Below, in pieces: positions 15,579-25,200 of a DNA stretch of 64,000 bases. This DNA comes from Flammeovirgaceae bacterium 311. GTDB lineage: Bacteria; Bacteroidota; Bacteroidia; Cytophagales; Cyclobacteriaceae. The stretch spans positions 5,051,001 through 5,115,000 of the forward strand of contig CP004371.1 in NCBI GenBank assembly GCA_000597885.1, written 5' to 3'. The notes beneath the pieces are model-generated. The model made no database searches. It had not been told where the DNA came from and saw only the letters and a list, made by a program, of their open reading frames with translations. The position numbers and the translations under genes were made by a program. The stretch's first letter is position 1. Each line of letters begins with the position of its first letter.

Positions 15579-16608
15579 GGATAAGAATCAACACAATGCC
15601 TGTAAAATAGAAAAGAATAGCCACACCACTTAAGATACCGCTCCATTTTCGCCACTCGATCCACAGAAATACATCTGCTCCAATACGAATGGCCAGCGAT
15701 AGCTGCAGCAGCGCCAGTGGCAAATACAGAAAAGGGTGATAAGGTTTAGTGGAAAGCCCGGCCACTGCAGGCAGGATAATGGGACCATGGGCAAAGATCA
15801 TAGAGAACACAAAGCCCAGAAAGAAAGCATGCAGTACGGCGTCGTACATCAGCGGTAGTGTATCATAAGAAAACAGCAGGACGCCGCAGACCAGCAGCCA
15901 GCCATAGCCCAGCAGCAAAGCCCTGCCGCCAAATGCAGGCAGCCCCTGTTTTTTAGCAGTCTTACGGGCTATGTCAAACCTGAATAACCAGCTTGCAGTG
16001 CCAATTAAACCAGCACCCAGCACCCAGCGGCCGCTGCTGTGGTAAGGCATCAATACCCCCGCAACACCAAGCAGGAGCGCTGCATACAGCAGACATTTTT
16101 GTTTGCTGGTGATGGGCAAAAAACGGGTAAGCTCCAGCCTTTCGCCGCTGATGGTGAGCAGCAAGAACAGCACCCACCAGAAAACTGCCATCGGGTAAAG
16201 GTCATGCTGGAGCAGCAGCACATTGCCTATCAGCCAGCAGGCAGCCCCGCAGAGCATGACCCACATAGAGGCATCTGACTGGCGCTGCAGCAGTAGCCAG
16301 AAGATCAGCATCAGTCCCAGGCTACCTGCCACCAGGCAGCCATAGGCTATAAGAGGATAGCCAAACAGAAAAAGGGGAAGGCTTAGCAGGTTGATGGCAG
16401 GAATGGTGTAGGACCATAATTTCTTCAGCACCACGGCCCGCTCTATAATAATGAGTGAGCCCAGGAATGAACCCGCCATCAGGGCGCCATGGTCGGCTAC
16501 GCCTCTGCTAAGCGGAAGCTGCCAGCCCATGCGTATCAGGCCCGTCCAGAGTGCCAGCAGCAGGGCCAGCAGCACCAGGGGCAGCAGGGGTAATACTTTC
16601 TTGTTCAT
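15541..16608 (-). CDS. NnrS-like membrane protein
   Basis: A 355-residue membrane protein with about eleven spans. DHGALMAGSFLGSLI near residue 40 and HAFFLGFVFSMIFAHG near residue 265 match the NnrS family, heme- and copper-containing proteins that protect cells from nitric oxide. The start is the ATG at 16606-16608; a TTG one codon upstream extends the frame. It lies 110 bases after norZ on the same strand, beyond a terminator and a short AGTGGT tandem repeat, and overlaps the next gene. It is probably expressed with norZ by read-through. Confidence 0.78.
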   Translation of the reverse strand: MNKKVLPLLPLVLLALLLALWTGLIRMGWQLPLSRGVADHGALMAGSFLGSLIIIERAVVLKKLWSYTIPAINLLSLPLFLFGYPLIAYGCLVAGSLGLMLIFWLLLQRQSDASMWVMLCGAACWLIGNVLLLQHDLYPMAVFWWVLFLLLTISGERLELTRFLPITSKQKCLLYAALLLGVAGVLMPYHSSGRWVLGAGLIGTASWLFRFDIARKTAKKQGLPAFGGRALLLGYGWLLVCGVLLFSYDTLPLMYDAVLHAFFLGFVFSMIFAHGPIILPAVAGLSTKPYHPFLYLPLALLQLSLAIRIGADVFLWIEWRKWSGILSGVAILFYFTGIVLILIHERSKRTAKVVA

Positions 16609-16612
16609 CAAT

Positions 16613-16636
16613 AGTGGTAGTGGTAGTGGTAGTGGT
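16613..16636 (+). repeat. Hexamer tandem repeat (AGTGGT)4
   Basis: Four exact AGTGGT units followed by a degenerate copy, five bases upstream of the NnrS-like start codon (which reads on minus). The repeat occupies the region expected to hold the ribosome-binding and leader sequence, so copy-number change could tune translation. Confidence 0.8.
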
Positions 16637-16667
16637 AGTAGGGGGTCAGGGGGTCGCTGTAATTGGA

Positions 16668-16701
16668 AAATAGCCTCCCGGCAAAGCGCGGGAGGCTATT
16701 T
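16668..16701 (-). terminator. Terminator after norZ
   Basis: A thirteen-base perfect stem: 16668-16680 pairs with 16689-16701. Read on minus it follows the norZ stop by 17 bases and ends in TTTT. It would reduce, not abolish, transcription into the NnrS-like gene. Confidence 0.85.
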
Positions 16702-16717
16702 GGTATAGAACACTATG

Positions 16718-19021
16718 TTAAGCGACAAGCTCTTCTTCTGGTGCAGGCTGTGGTTTGTAAGGATCTCCCGCTTTGCCCACCGGGCCCTTCTGTGCTTTTG
16801 GAGCCCCTATGCGTAGTACAAACCAGGCCAGTACCACCACGCCAACCGCAAATATGGTATCGCCAATTACCCGCATCCAGCGCCAGGTTTCAAGGATATC
16901 GCTGGACATAAACTCTGCCGAGCGTGCGTACCATAAACCATATTTAACAGATGCCCAGGTTTGGATAAGGCCAATGGGCAGCACGCTGATAAGTACCATC
17001 AGTGCCAGGCCAATATTGATGCTCCAGAAGGCAATCTTAAGGGGCTTCTCCGGCCACTGCACCTGGCGGTTCATGCCGCGCAGCGCAAAAAGCATCAGGC
17101 CTATGCCAAGCATGCCGTATACCCCAAAGAGTGCCGTGTGCGCGTGCACCGGGGTGGTGTTAAGCCCCTGCATATAGTATAAGGCAATGGGCGGGTTAAT
17201 CAGGAAGCCAAAGATACCGGCGCCTACCAGGTTCCAGAAAGCAACGGCCACAAAGCAGTAGATGGGCCATTTGTAGGTTTGCACCCAGGGAGTTGCTTTG
17301 CTCAGCTGCAGGTTATGGTAGGCTTCAAAGCCAATAAGTATCAGCGGTACTACTTCCAGGGCACTGAACGTAGCCCCCAGGGCCAGTACTGCCGTAGGGG
17401 TGCCGCTGAAGTAGAGGTGGTGGAAGGTGCCGATGATACCACCAAAGAGAAAGATGATGGTGGCAAAAATCACACTCTGATTGGCCAGCTTAGCCCTTAA
17501 TAGCCCCAGCTTTACAAACAGGAAGGCAATTACCACGGTGGCAAACACTTCAAAGAAGCCCTCTACCCAAAGATGCACCACCCACCAGCGCCAGTATTCG
17601 GTAATGGCCAGGTTGGTGTGGCGCCCCCACATTAAGCCGGCGCCATAAAAGAGCGCAATGGCAGCAGATGAGATCACAAACATGCTAAGCAGGTGCTTGT
17701 TCTCTGCCTGGTTTTTGAAGGCCGGCCAGATAGCACGCACCATCAGGAATAACCAGATAAAGAGGCCGGCAAAAAGGAAGATCTGCCAGAAACGGCCCAG
17801 GTCTACATACTCCAGCCCCTGATGGCCAAACCAGAAGTTAGCCTCCAGCCCCAGCTCCTGCATTACGCCATACCACTGGCCAATCATAGAGCCTATTACA
17901 ATGATCAGCAATGCTACAAACAGCACATTTACACCTAGCTTCTGAAAGGGAGGTTCATATCCTGAAACAGCCGGAGCGATGTACAGGCCCATGGCCAGCC
18001 AGGAGGTTGCAATCCATAAAATACCCAGCTGCACATGATAGGTGCGGGTAAGGGAGTATGGCAGCCACTCGGCCAGGGGTATGCCGTAGAGGGCATTGCC
18101 TTCCACACCGTAATGAGCGGTGGTTGCCCCTAAGATTACCTGTACCAGAAACAGCAGCGCCACTACCCAGAAGTATTTGAGTGTAGCCTTCATGGAAGGG
18201 GTGGGCACCATGTTCAGCAGCGGGTCATTCTTGGGAAGATCCGGATTCATTTCATCTTCCTGGTGAGAAGCGTAGTAATAGGCCAGCATGGAGATACCTG
18301 CCAGCAGTATAATCACACTAAAGCCAGTCCAGATGAGCAGGGTAGAGGGTGGGCGATTGCCCACCAGGTCTTCTGCAGGCCAGTTGTTGGTATAGGTAAT
18401 TTCATCACCCGGTCTTTCGGTAACACAGGCCCAGGCAGCCCAGAAGAAGAAGCCATTGATGAGGCGCCCGCGCTCCGGATCTTTGATGGTATTATCTTTC
18501 AGTGCATACTGCTCGCGTAATTCAGCCAGTTCCGGATCGTTCATAAAGAGACCGGTATAATGCCTGCTGTTGCTGGCAATGGCTTCTGCCCTAAGCTCCG
18601 ATATGGTAACGGTGCCGGTGGCAGGATCGTAGGTATTTCTGCGAAGCTCTTTCTGCAAACGTGCCTGCAGGGCTGCCTGTTCCTCTACATTCAACTGCTC
18701 GTACCCCATGCCTTTATCCTGTTGTGCCCAGGCATCCAGCATGTAAACAGCCTCGCGGTGCAGCCAGTCGGCCGACCAGTCGGGAGCTATGTAGGAGCCA
18801 TGGCCCCAAACGGTGCCTACTTCCTGTCCTCCAATAGACTGCCAGACACTCTGGCCATCCAGAATTTCGGCTTCGGTAAAGATTACCTGACCCGATGTTG
18901 TTACAACCTGCTTAGGGATTGGAGGAGCCTCGCGGTAGATCTCCCAGCCGTAATAGCCCAGCACGGCAAAGGAAAAGATCATGACTGCCGCAAATCCCCA
19001 CCATAACTTTTTAGTGCTCAT
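16718..19021 (-). CDS. norZ: Quinol-dependent nitric oxide reductase
   Basis: Single-subunit qNOR that reduces 2 NO to N2O at the inner membrane with electrons from quinol. The 767-residue chain has an N-terminal span, a periplasmic cytochrome-c-like domain without a heme motif (no CxxCH), then about twelve spans of the NorB-type subunit. Its histidine ligands are seen in segments such as VVHLWVEGFFEVF, GTFHHLYF and HAHTALFGVYG. Glutamates of the non-heme iron site lie in the same region. It is divergent from the methyltransferase across a 515-base region that carries an FNR-like box and a 19-base inverted repeat. Two NO-related membrane genes lie downstream. ATG at 19021. Confidence 0.95.
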   Translation of the reverse strand: MSTKKLWWGFAAVMIFSFAVLGYYGWEIYREAPPIPKQVVTTSGQVIFTEAEILDGQSVWQSIGGQEVGTVWGHGSYIAPDWSADWLHREAVYMLDAWAQQDKGMGYEQLNVEEQAALQARLQKELRRNTYDPATGTVTISELRAEAIASNSRHYTGLFMNDPELAELREQYALKDNTIKDPERGRLINGFFFWAAWACVTERPGDEITYTNNWPAEDLVGNRPPSTLLIWTGFSVIILLAGISMLAYYYASHQEDEMNPDLPKNDPLLNMVPTPSMKATLKYFWVVALLFLVQVILGATTAHYGVEGNALYGIPLAEWLPYSLTRTYHVQLGILWIATSWLAMGLYIAPAVSGYEPPFQKLGVNVLFVALLIIVIGSMIGQWYGVMQELGLEANFWFGHQGLEYVDLGRFWQIFLFAGLFIWLFLMVRAIWPAFKNQAENKHLLSMFVISSAAIALFYGAGLMWGRHTNLAITEYWRWWVVHLWVEGFFEVFATVVIAFLFVKLGLLRAKLANQSVIFATIIFLFGGIIGTFHHLYFSGTPTAVLALGATFSALEVVPLILIGFEAYHNLQLSKATPWVQTYKWPIYCFVAVAFWNLVGAGIFGFLINPPIALYYMQGLNTTPVHAHTALFGVYGMLGIGLMLFALRGMNRQVQWPEKPLKIAFWSINIGLALMVLISVLPIGLIQTWASVKYGLWYARSAEFMSSDILETWRWMRVIGDTIFAVGVVVLAWFVLRIGAPKAQKGPVGKAGDPYKPQPAPEEELVA

Positions 19022-19133
19022 GGTTTTAAGGGTTTAATTTTTTGTGATAGTGTTCGTCTTAATTTTTATGATTACTCAAGCTTTAGAAACAGACTGTTGC
19101 AGTTGCTGATCTGCTGCTTGTGGTTTCATGCCT

Positions 19134-19141
19134 CAAAGTTC
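19134..19141 (-). promoter_or_regulatory. Candidate -7 box of norZ
   Basis: GAACTTTG on minus is a one-mismatch TAnnTTTG. Its distance to the FNR-like box (31 bases between left ends) is identical to that found at 33038-33045, upstream of the small CxGxC gene. The implied start near 19130 places the FNR-like box at about -40.5, the class II activator position. Confidence 0.55.
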
Positions 19142-19164
19142 TCACCTAAACTTTTTCCAGAACA

Positions 19165-19176
19165 TGACATAAATCA
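19165..19176. promoter_or_regulatory. FNR/CRP-like box upstream of norZ
   Basis: TGACATAAATCA fits TGAY-N4-RTCA, the core of CRP/FNR-family sites (one half TGAC, the other ATCA). Related boxes are at 33069, 45457 and 46968. The regulator is not encoded in this window. Confidence 0.6.
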
Positions 19177-19212
19177 GGAATAAAAGATATTTTTATCTTT
19201 TATTCCTGATTT
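19171..19212. promoter_or_regulatory. Long inverted repeat with Rrf2/NsrR-like box upstream of norZ
   Basis: Arms 19171-19189 and 19194-19212 are 19 bases long and perfectly complementary around TTTT. The centre (19181-19202) contains AAAAGA-N8-TCTTTT, shared with 33085-33106, 45510-45531 and 46922-46943. It could be an operator for the Rrf2 protein encoded at 47,062 or a hairpin in RNA; recurrence of the core at loci without the long arms favours an operator. Confidence 0.6.
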
Positions 19213-19536
19213 ATTCTTTTTCTCAGAGGAGAAAAAGTAACAGGGCTGCTGAATTCATTCAAACTGGATGGTGGCTTTAGAACTTCTTGCGGTAGGGCTG
19301 ATTACTCAATCAGGCTAGTGATTTACTTCTGAATTTCGTTAACTGCTCATTCCCGGTTTTGTAGGCCAGGTACATTCCGTACTTTGACTACACTAGATAT
19401 GAACACAACTTTCTGGAGCTTTTTTTAAGCCATCTACAACGTAAAGACCCGCTTTACCAGGTCGGCAGGAGCACTATTGTAGTAGTGTTGCAGATCCTAA
19501 CTCTCACTTTTTATAGAATCCCAAATTATCAGCATC

Positions 19537-20634
19537 ATGGAAAAACAATCACAAACAGCGGTAACGAATGAAACAACCCCCACCATTGATCCGCAGAAAT
19601 TAGAGTCATTTTTGGGGAAAGTAGTAAATGATTTTGGCGCTGCTTTCAGTGCCCCATTATCTTATATAGGGGATAAACTTGGGCTGTACAAAGCCATGGC
19701 GTTTGCAGGCCCTCTTACGCCGGAAGAACTGGCTCATAAAACAGATACAGATGCTCGTTACGTGAGGGAATGGCTCATTAACCAGGCTGCCAGCGGATAT
19801 GTAGAATATAGTCCGCACAACAAAAAATACAGCCTGCCAGATGAGCATGCCATAGCTCTGACTGTGGAGGACAGTCCTTATTATGTAGTAGGTGGATTTC
19901 AGGTAATCAATGCAATGAATAAAGCTGATGAGCGGATCATGCAGGGGTTCCGTACCGGGGAGGGGATGTTATGGGGAGAGCACCATCACAGTTTATTCCA
20001 GGGAACAGAACGATTTTTTAAACCAAGTTATCTGGGAAATCTACTGCAAACCTGGCTGCCGGCTGTTGAGGGTGCGGTAGAAAAGCTGAAAAATGGGGCC
20101 AAAGTAGCTGATGTTGGCGCCGGGCATGGTATCTCTACCACGATTATGGCAAAAGCCTTTCCCAACTCCCGATTTTATGGATTTGATAATCATCAACCTT
20201 CAATAGAAAGGGCTAATCACAATGTCCAGCAAGATGGTTTAGGGGAGCGGGTATCTTTTGAGGTAGCCAGTGCCCAGAAATTTCCCGGGACCGGCTATGA
20301 TCTGATTACCTACTTCGACTGCCTTCATGATATGGGCGATCCGGTGGGTTCTCTGCAACAGGCCTACCAGGCACTCGCTCCGAATGGCGACTTGATGGTG
20401 ATTGAACCTATGGCAGGCAGAACCACAGAAGAAAATTTCAACCCCGTTGGGCGGGTGTATTCAGGAGCATCAGTACTATGCTGCACCCCAAATGCCATTG
20501 CTTCCGGCCCCTATGCCCTGGGAACAGTTGCCACCGATGATGCCCTGGCAGAAGTGGCCATGAAGGCAGGATTTTCCAGCTTTACAAGAGTAGCGGAAAC
20601 CCCCTTCAACCGGGTTTTTCATGGCAGGAAATAA
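19537..20634 (+). CDS. Class I SAM-dependent methyltransferase with winged-helix N-terminus
   Basis: A 365-residue soluble protein. Residues about 40-110 form a helix-turn-helix-like dimerisation domain (LTPEELAHKTDTDARYVREWL). Residues about 185-300 are a Rossmann methyltransferase with the SAM motif VADVGAGHGISTTIMAKAF and the later FDCLHDMGDP. This layout matches the Rv2258c-like transcriptional-regulator-type methyltransferases; the substrate is unknown. ATG at 19537. Its 515-base upstream region is shared with norZ, but no good promoter links it to the NO boxes. A stand-alone gene. Confidence 0.85.
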   Translation: MEKQSQTAVTNETTPTIDPQKLESFLGKVVNDFGAAFSAPLSYIGDKLGLYKAMAFAGPLTPEELAHKTDTDARYVREWLINQAASGYVEYSPHNKKYSLPDEHAIALTVEDSPYYVVGGFQVINAMNKADERIMQGFRTGEGMLWGEHHHSLFQGTERFFKPSYLGNLLQTWLPAVEGAVEKLKNGAKVADVGAGHGISTTIMAKAFPNSRFYGFDNHQPSIERANHNVQQDGLGERVSFEVASAQKFPGTGYDLITYFDCLHDMGDPVGSLQQAYQALAPNGDLMVIEPMAGRTTEENFNPVGRVYSGASVLCCTPNAIASGPYALGTVATDDALAEVAMKAGFSSFTRVAETPFNRVFHGRK

Positions 20635-20725
20635 CTGATTTTTAGTAATATACAGAAATATCTATATCAATATTGTATAATAATATTTGAAAATAAGTAT
20701 ATTAAAATTGCTTTCTCAAAAGATC

Positions 20726-23700
20726 ATGTGGAACATCGTTTATCTCCCATCTGATCGGTTCGCATTGGCCTGTCAGCCGCTGGCTGTACTGGCAGGATTG
20801 CTGTGCCTGCTTTTTCCGGGCAGAGAGTTTGCCCATGCGCAAATTCACCAGGCTAACAATCACCAATTCGAGCACCTGACTACTGAACATGGTCTGTCGC
20901 ATAACTTTGTTATGTACATTATGCAGGACCGAAAAGGCTATTTGTGGTTTGGTACCGGCAATGGACTGGATAAATACGATGGCTATGGTTTTACTAACTA
21001 CAGGTTTGATCCCTATGATTCCACTACGGTACCAAAAAACCAGGTATTTATGATGTGGGAAGATAGCCTTGGAAAGATGTGGGTTGGAACCAGCGAAGGC
21101 ACCAGCATATTCGATCCCGATACTGAGAAGTTTACCCGCCTGGAAAAGAGTGTATCAAACCCATACGCTTTCAAATATGCACAATCCATAAACCAGGATG
21201 GTGCAGGTAACATGTGGGTAGGCGGGAGCTTTGAGGGAGATTTACGGCAGGTAGATAGCAAAACAGGGAAATTCTCTGCCACAAACTATGCCAGAATGCT
21301 TTTTGCAGGCACTGGGACGGACGGAGAAAGTTCAATCAATCTGCATGTTGGCTATAAAGACAGGAAGGGCGTATTCTGGATCGGTAGTCCCTATGGATTG
21401 CACCGGCTTAACCTCACTCCGGCCGGGCCAGGAAAACCTGATGAGGTTAGTTTTACCCATTATCGACACGATCCAGCCAACCCAAACAGCATAAGCCACA
21501 ATACGGTAACCGGTATTCTAGAAGATCATAATGGTATCCTGTGGATCATGACACAGGCTGGTATTTTGAATGCTTTTGATAGAAAGACCGGCAAGTTTAC
21601 GCACTACAATCCAAATCCCGATCAGCCGCTTGATATTTATGGCTTACTAATCTCTGGTCTTGCGGAAGATTTAGAGGGAAATCTCTGGATTGGTTCTTTT
21701 AATGGCCTATATAAACTCGATAAAGAACGTAAGGCTTTCACCTCTTTTTTTCACGATCCCACTGATCCGGGCAGTATTAGCAGCAACGCTATTGTATCTT
21801 TGCTGGTAGATAAGGCGGGTATTCTATGGGTGGCCACCATGGCGGGTGTAGACAAACTGGACCCCAACAAAAAACCTTTCAGGTTATACAGCAACAATGC
21901 TTCCAATCCCAATTCCTTAAGCCATAACAGTATTGCAGCCCTGTACGAAGACCAGCAGGGGATTCTATGGGTAGGTACCACGGGAGGTGGCCTTAATGAA
22001 TTGAATAAATTAACTGGGGACTTCAGGCATTACCGACACAACCCGAAAGATAGAAATAGTTTGCGTAGTGATGTAGTGAGTGCAATTCTGGAAGACAGAA
22101 AGGGCAATCTTTGGGTGGGAAATGGCGATGTACTCTCTCGCTATAACAGAAAAACGAAACGTTTTACACATTACCCCTTAACCCATACTTTTCTTTCGAA
22201 TCCCGCTGCTTCTCCAATTTTTACGATTTATGAAGATAGGCAGGGAAATATATGGCTGGGCACCAATAACGGCATCATCCATTTTAGCCCCGAAACAGGT
22301 AAAACCATCAATTACCCCTACGATCCCAATAATCCCAGGGGGATCAGCGATTACTGGGCTTTGTCTATACTGGAAGATAGATACGGGAATTTGTGGATTG
22401 GTCATGGGAGTCAGGCACTTGATCGCTTCGATCCCAAAACAGGCAAATATACCCACTATGCCTATCATAATAAGGAGGCCGGAAGTATTAGCTCCAATAC
22501 GGTGCCCTGTATTTATGAAGATTCCAGCGGGGAATTATGGTTTGGCACTGGCGAGGGGGGGCTTTGCCGCTTTGACCATGCCAGTGAGACATTCACCTGT
22601 TTTACAGAAAAACAGGGGCTTAGAGGCAATACCGTTTTTTCCATTTTAGAGGATGATGCCGGTAATCTCTGGCTGGGTACCAACGATGGTATTTCCAGCT
22701 TTTCTCCCGATAGTGAAATCTTCACTAATTATGATGTGGGAGATGGACTGCAGGGCAAGCTGTATACTGCAGTTTTTGTAGAAGCGGCCGCCTGTAAAGG
22801 AAAAGATGGTACCCTGTATTTTGGTGGCAACAGGGGATTTAATGCCTTCGATCCGGCAGCTATTCGTGCAAATCCCTATGTGCCCCCGGTGGTGATCACC
22901 CAGTTCAGGCTATTTGACCAGCCGCTCCCCGGCAAAAGCGAGTCTGAAGAAATAGTCTTAGATCACCATCAAAACTTCTTCTCCTTTGAGTTTGCGGCTT
23001 TAAACTATACCAGCACTGCCAAGAATCAATATGCTTACCAGCTGGAAGGGGTAGATAAAGAGTGGGTGCAGGCTGGTACACGACGCTCGGCCAGCTATAC
23101 CGATATTGGTCCTGGTAAATATATATTTAAAGTAAAAGGCTCTAATAATGATGGTGTATGGAATGAAAAAGGGGCCCTGTTATCCATTATTATAAATCCT
23201 CCCTGGTGGCGTACCTGGTGGGCGTATGGGTGTTATGGTTTACTATTTTTAGGCTGCTTTGCTGTTGTAGATCGGGTGCAACGTAACCGTTTGATACAAC
23301 AGGAGCGGGAAAAAACCAGGGAGCGAGAGCTGGAGCAGGCCTATGAAATTGAAAAGGCTTACCATGAGTTACAGCTAACCCAAACCCAGCTGGTACAAAA
23401 GGAAAAAGCAGAGCTGGAAAACGAGCTGCAGCTGGAGCGTTTAAAAAAAGAGCAGGAGCTGGCTGCCTACCAGAGTCGCATGGTGGAGCTGGAGATGCAG
23501 GCGTTAAGGGCACAAATGAACCCCCACTTTATCTTCAACTGCCTCAACTCCATCAACCGTTTTATCCTTAAAAATGAATCGGAAGCAGCCTCCGATTATC
23601 TAACCAAATTCTCAAAGCTGATTCGCCTCATCCTGCAAAATTCCCAGTATACTTCCGTTTCGCTCGATAAAGAACTGGAGGCACTACGACTGTACATTGA

Positions 23701-24115
23701 AATGGAGGTGTTGCGCTTTGATAATCAGTTTACTTACGAGATTCTGCTGGATCCCTATATGGAGGTAGAAGAGCTTGAGCTACCCCCGCTTGTTATCCAG
23801 CCTTATGTGGAGAATGCTATCTGGCATGGTCTGATGCACAAATCAGACAAAGGGCATTTGCTGATTGAGCTGCGGGTTGAGCAACAACTGCTCTTTTGCC
23901 AGATAACCGATAATGGTATTGGCAGGCAGCGGGCCGCCATGCTGAAGAGCAAATCTGCAAGCAAAAACAAATCGCTGGGCATGCAAATTACTTCCCATCG
24001 CCTGGAGCTCATCAACTCCCTGAATGAAAAGGAAACCACTGTAGAAGTCATTGACCTGGTAGACCCTGAAGGGGAGGCTTGTGGTACGAAGGTTTTGCTA
24101 AAAATTCCGCTGTAA
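20726..24115 (+). CDS. Two-component sensor: periplasmic propeller, Y_Y_Y domain, LytS-type histidine kinase
   Basis: A 1129-residue membrane sensor. A signal sequence covers residues 1-36. About fourteen Reg_prop repeats follow (WFGTGNGLDKYDG, LWVGTTGGGLNEL and similar), forming periplasmic propellers, then a Y_Y_Y domain near 755-820 (NYTSTAKNQYAYQLEG). One transmembrane segment near 840-858 leads to a coiled coil and a His_kinase-type transmitter with the phospho-acceptor H934 in QMNPHFIFNCLNSINRF. The ATPase motifs are IQPYVENAIWHGL and ITDNGIGRQRA. ATG 20726 is chosen; the TTG at 20687 is probably upstream sequence. Its LytTR partner follows 49 bases later. In Bacteroidota such sensors often control glycan or envelope genes, but no such target cluster is clear here. 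Confidence 0.93.
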   Translation: MWNIVYLPSDRFALACQPLAVLAGLLCLLFPGREFAHAQIHQANNHQFEHLTTEHGLSHNFVMYIMQDRKGYLWFGTGNGLDKYDGYGFTNYRFDPYDSTTVPKNQVFMMWEDSLGKMWVGTSEGTSIFDPDTEKFTRLEKSVSNPYAFKYAQSINQDGAGNMWVGGSFEGDLRQVDSKTGKFSATNYARMLFAGTGTDGESSINLHVGYKDRKGVFWIGSPYGLHRLNLTPAGPGKPDEVSFTHYRHDPANPNSISHNTVTGILEDHNGILWIMTQAGILNAFDRKTGKFTHYNPNPDQPLDIYGLLISGLAEDLEGNLWIGSFNGLYKLDKERKAFTSFFHDPTDPGSISSNAIVSLLVDKAGILWVATMAGVDKLDPNKKPFRLYSNNASNPNSLSHNSIAALYEDQQGILWVGTTGGGLNELNKLTGDFRHYRHNPKDRNSLRSDVVSAILEDRKGNLWVGNGDVLSRYNRKTKRFTHYPLTHTFLSNPAASPIFTIYEDRQGNIWLGTNNGIIHFSPETGKTINYPYDPNNPRGISDYWALSILEDRYGNLWIGHGSQALDRFDPKTGKYTHYAYHNKEAGSISSNTVPCIYEDSSGELWFGTGEGGLCRFDHASETFTCFTEKQGLRGNTVFSILEDDAGNLWLGTNDGISSFSPDSEIFTNYDVGDGLQGKLYTAVFVEAAACKGKDGTLYFGGNRGFNAFDPAAIRANPYVPPVVITQFRLFDQPLPGKSESEEIVLDHHQNFFSFEFAALNYTSTAKNQYAYQLEGVDKEWVQAGTRRSASYTDIGPGKYIFKVKGSNNDGVWNEKGALLSIIINPPWWRTWWAYGCYGLLFLGCFAVVDRVQRNRLIQQEREKTRERELEQAYEIEKAYHELQLTQTQLVQKEKAELENELQLERLKKEQELAAYQSRMVELEMQALRAQMNPHFIFNCLNSINRFILKNESEAASDYLTKFSKLIRLILQNSQYTSVSLDKELEALRLYIEMEVLRFDNQFTYEILLDPYMEVEELELPPLVIQPYVENAIWHGLMHKSDKGHLLIELRVEQQLLFCQITDNGIGRQRAAMLKSKSASKNKSLGMQITSHRLELINSLNEKETTVEVIDLVDPEGEACGTKVLLKIPL

Positions 24116-24164
24116 ACTCTGATTGCCGCTTACATGCACTTTTTTAATCTTTTTATGCATCCTT

Positions 24165-24911
24165 ATGATCAGGGCCATACTTATAGATGATGAGAAGCAC
24201 TGCCGGGAGACATTATCCATTCAGCTGGAAAGATATTGCCCGGAAGTACAGTTGCTGGCACAGTGCAGCTCTGCGGCAGAAGGGCTAAAGGCAATCAGGG
24301 AGCAAAAGCCGGCGCTGGTATTCCTGGATGTGGAGATGCCCCTGATGAATGGCTTTGATATGCTTCAGCAATTGCCCGAGATCTCCTTTGAAATAATCTT
24401 TACTACCGGTTACGATGCCTATGCCATCAAAGCGATCCGTTTCAGTGCGCTGGATTATCTCTTAAAACCCATTGATAAGGACGAGCTGCAAAAGGCAGTG
24501 GCAAAGGCACGGCACCAACAGGATCAGAGTACAATATTAACACAGCAATTAAGCGTGCTGATGGAAAAGCTGGCGAATAAACAGGGTATTCTGCAGAAAA
24601 TTGCCCTTCCTACCCAGACAGGTTTTGAGCTGGTACCCCTGGAGTCAATCCTTAAATGCGAATCTGATAGTAATTACACACACATTTATCTGAAAGGGGG
24701 CAGGAAAATACTGGTCTCCCGCACCCTTAAAGAAATAGAGGAACTCCTGGAGGGGCATCCGTTCCTGCGGGTACACCATTCGTATATCGCTAACCTGAAT
24801 GAAATTGTACGCTATGTGCGGGGGGAAGGCGGCTATTTGATCATGAGCGATGATTCTTCCGTAATGGTATCCCGCAGCCGCAAAGATTCGCTGCTGAAGA
24901 TATTTGGTTAG
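24165..24911 (+). CDS. LytTR-family response regulator
   Basis: A 248-residue regulator: CheY-like receiver at 1-115 with acidic pocket D8-D9, phospho-acceptor D55 in FLDVEMP, and the conserved Lys in YLLKPIDKDEL. The C-terminal LytTR DNA-binding domain (about 148-248) has CESDSNYTHIYL and FLRVHHSYIANL, family hallmarks. I chose ATG 24165 (MIRAILIDDE) over the ORF's earlier start. It is the cognate partner of the preceding kinase, with which it forms an operon. Confidence 0.93.
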   Translation: MIRAILIDDEKHCRETLSIQLERYCPEVQLLAQCSSAAEGLKAIREQKPALVFLDVEMPLMNGFDMLQQLPEISFEIIFTTGYDAYAIKAIRFSALDYLLKPIDKDELQKAVAKARHQQDQSTILTQQLSVLMEKLANKQGILQKIALPTQTGFELVPLESILKCESDSNYTHIYLKGGRKILVSRTLKEIEELLEGHPFLRVHHSYIANLNEIVRYVRGEGGYLIMSDDSSVMVSRSRKDSLLKIFG

Positions 24912-25200
24912 AAATCTGCTTCTATATTTCCCAAGATTGGCTTCATCAAAGACCCGTGGCCAAAACCGAAATGCAGAATAGAGTTACAACTAATGTGTTT
25001 CTCCAACTGCTCACCCAGGTCGTTAATGAATCATTCAATTCCTCCAACTACTCAGCCACTGTAGTATTAGCCTTTTTTGATGATTATTTTGGAGTAACAG
25101 CAGTCGCATGTGAGCTGCTTTTAAGAAAAGCCTCTTACCGGTTTCAGAAATCAAATCATACAGTAGTAAAAGCACCAGATAAATCAAACCTGATCAAACT

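Noticed and set aside
19181-19212. Terminator for a plus-strand transcript upstream of the methyltransferase
   Set aside because: No plus-strand gene precedes it, and its core recurs at three other promoters, which fits an operator better.
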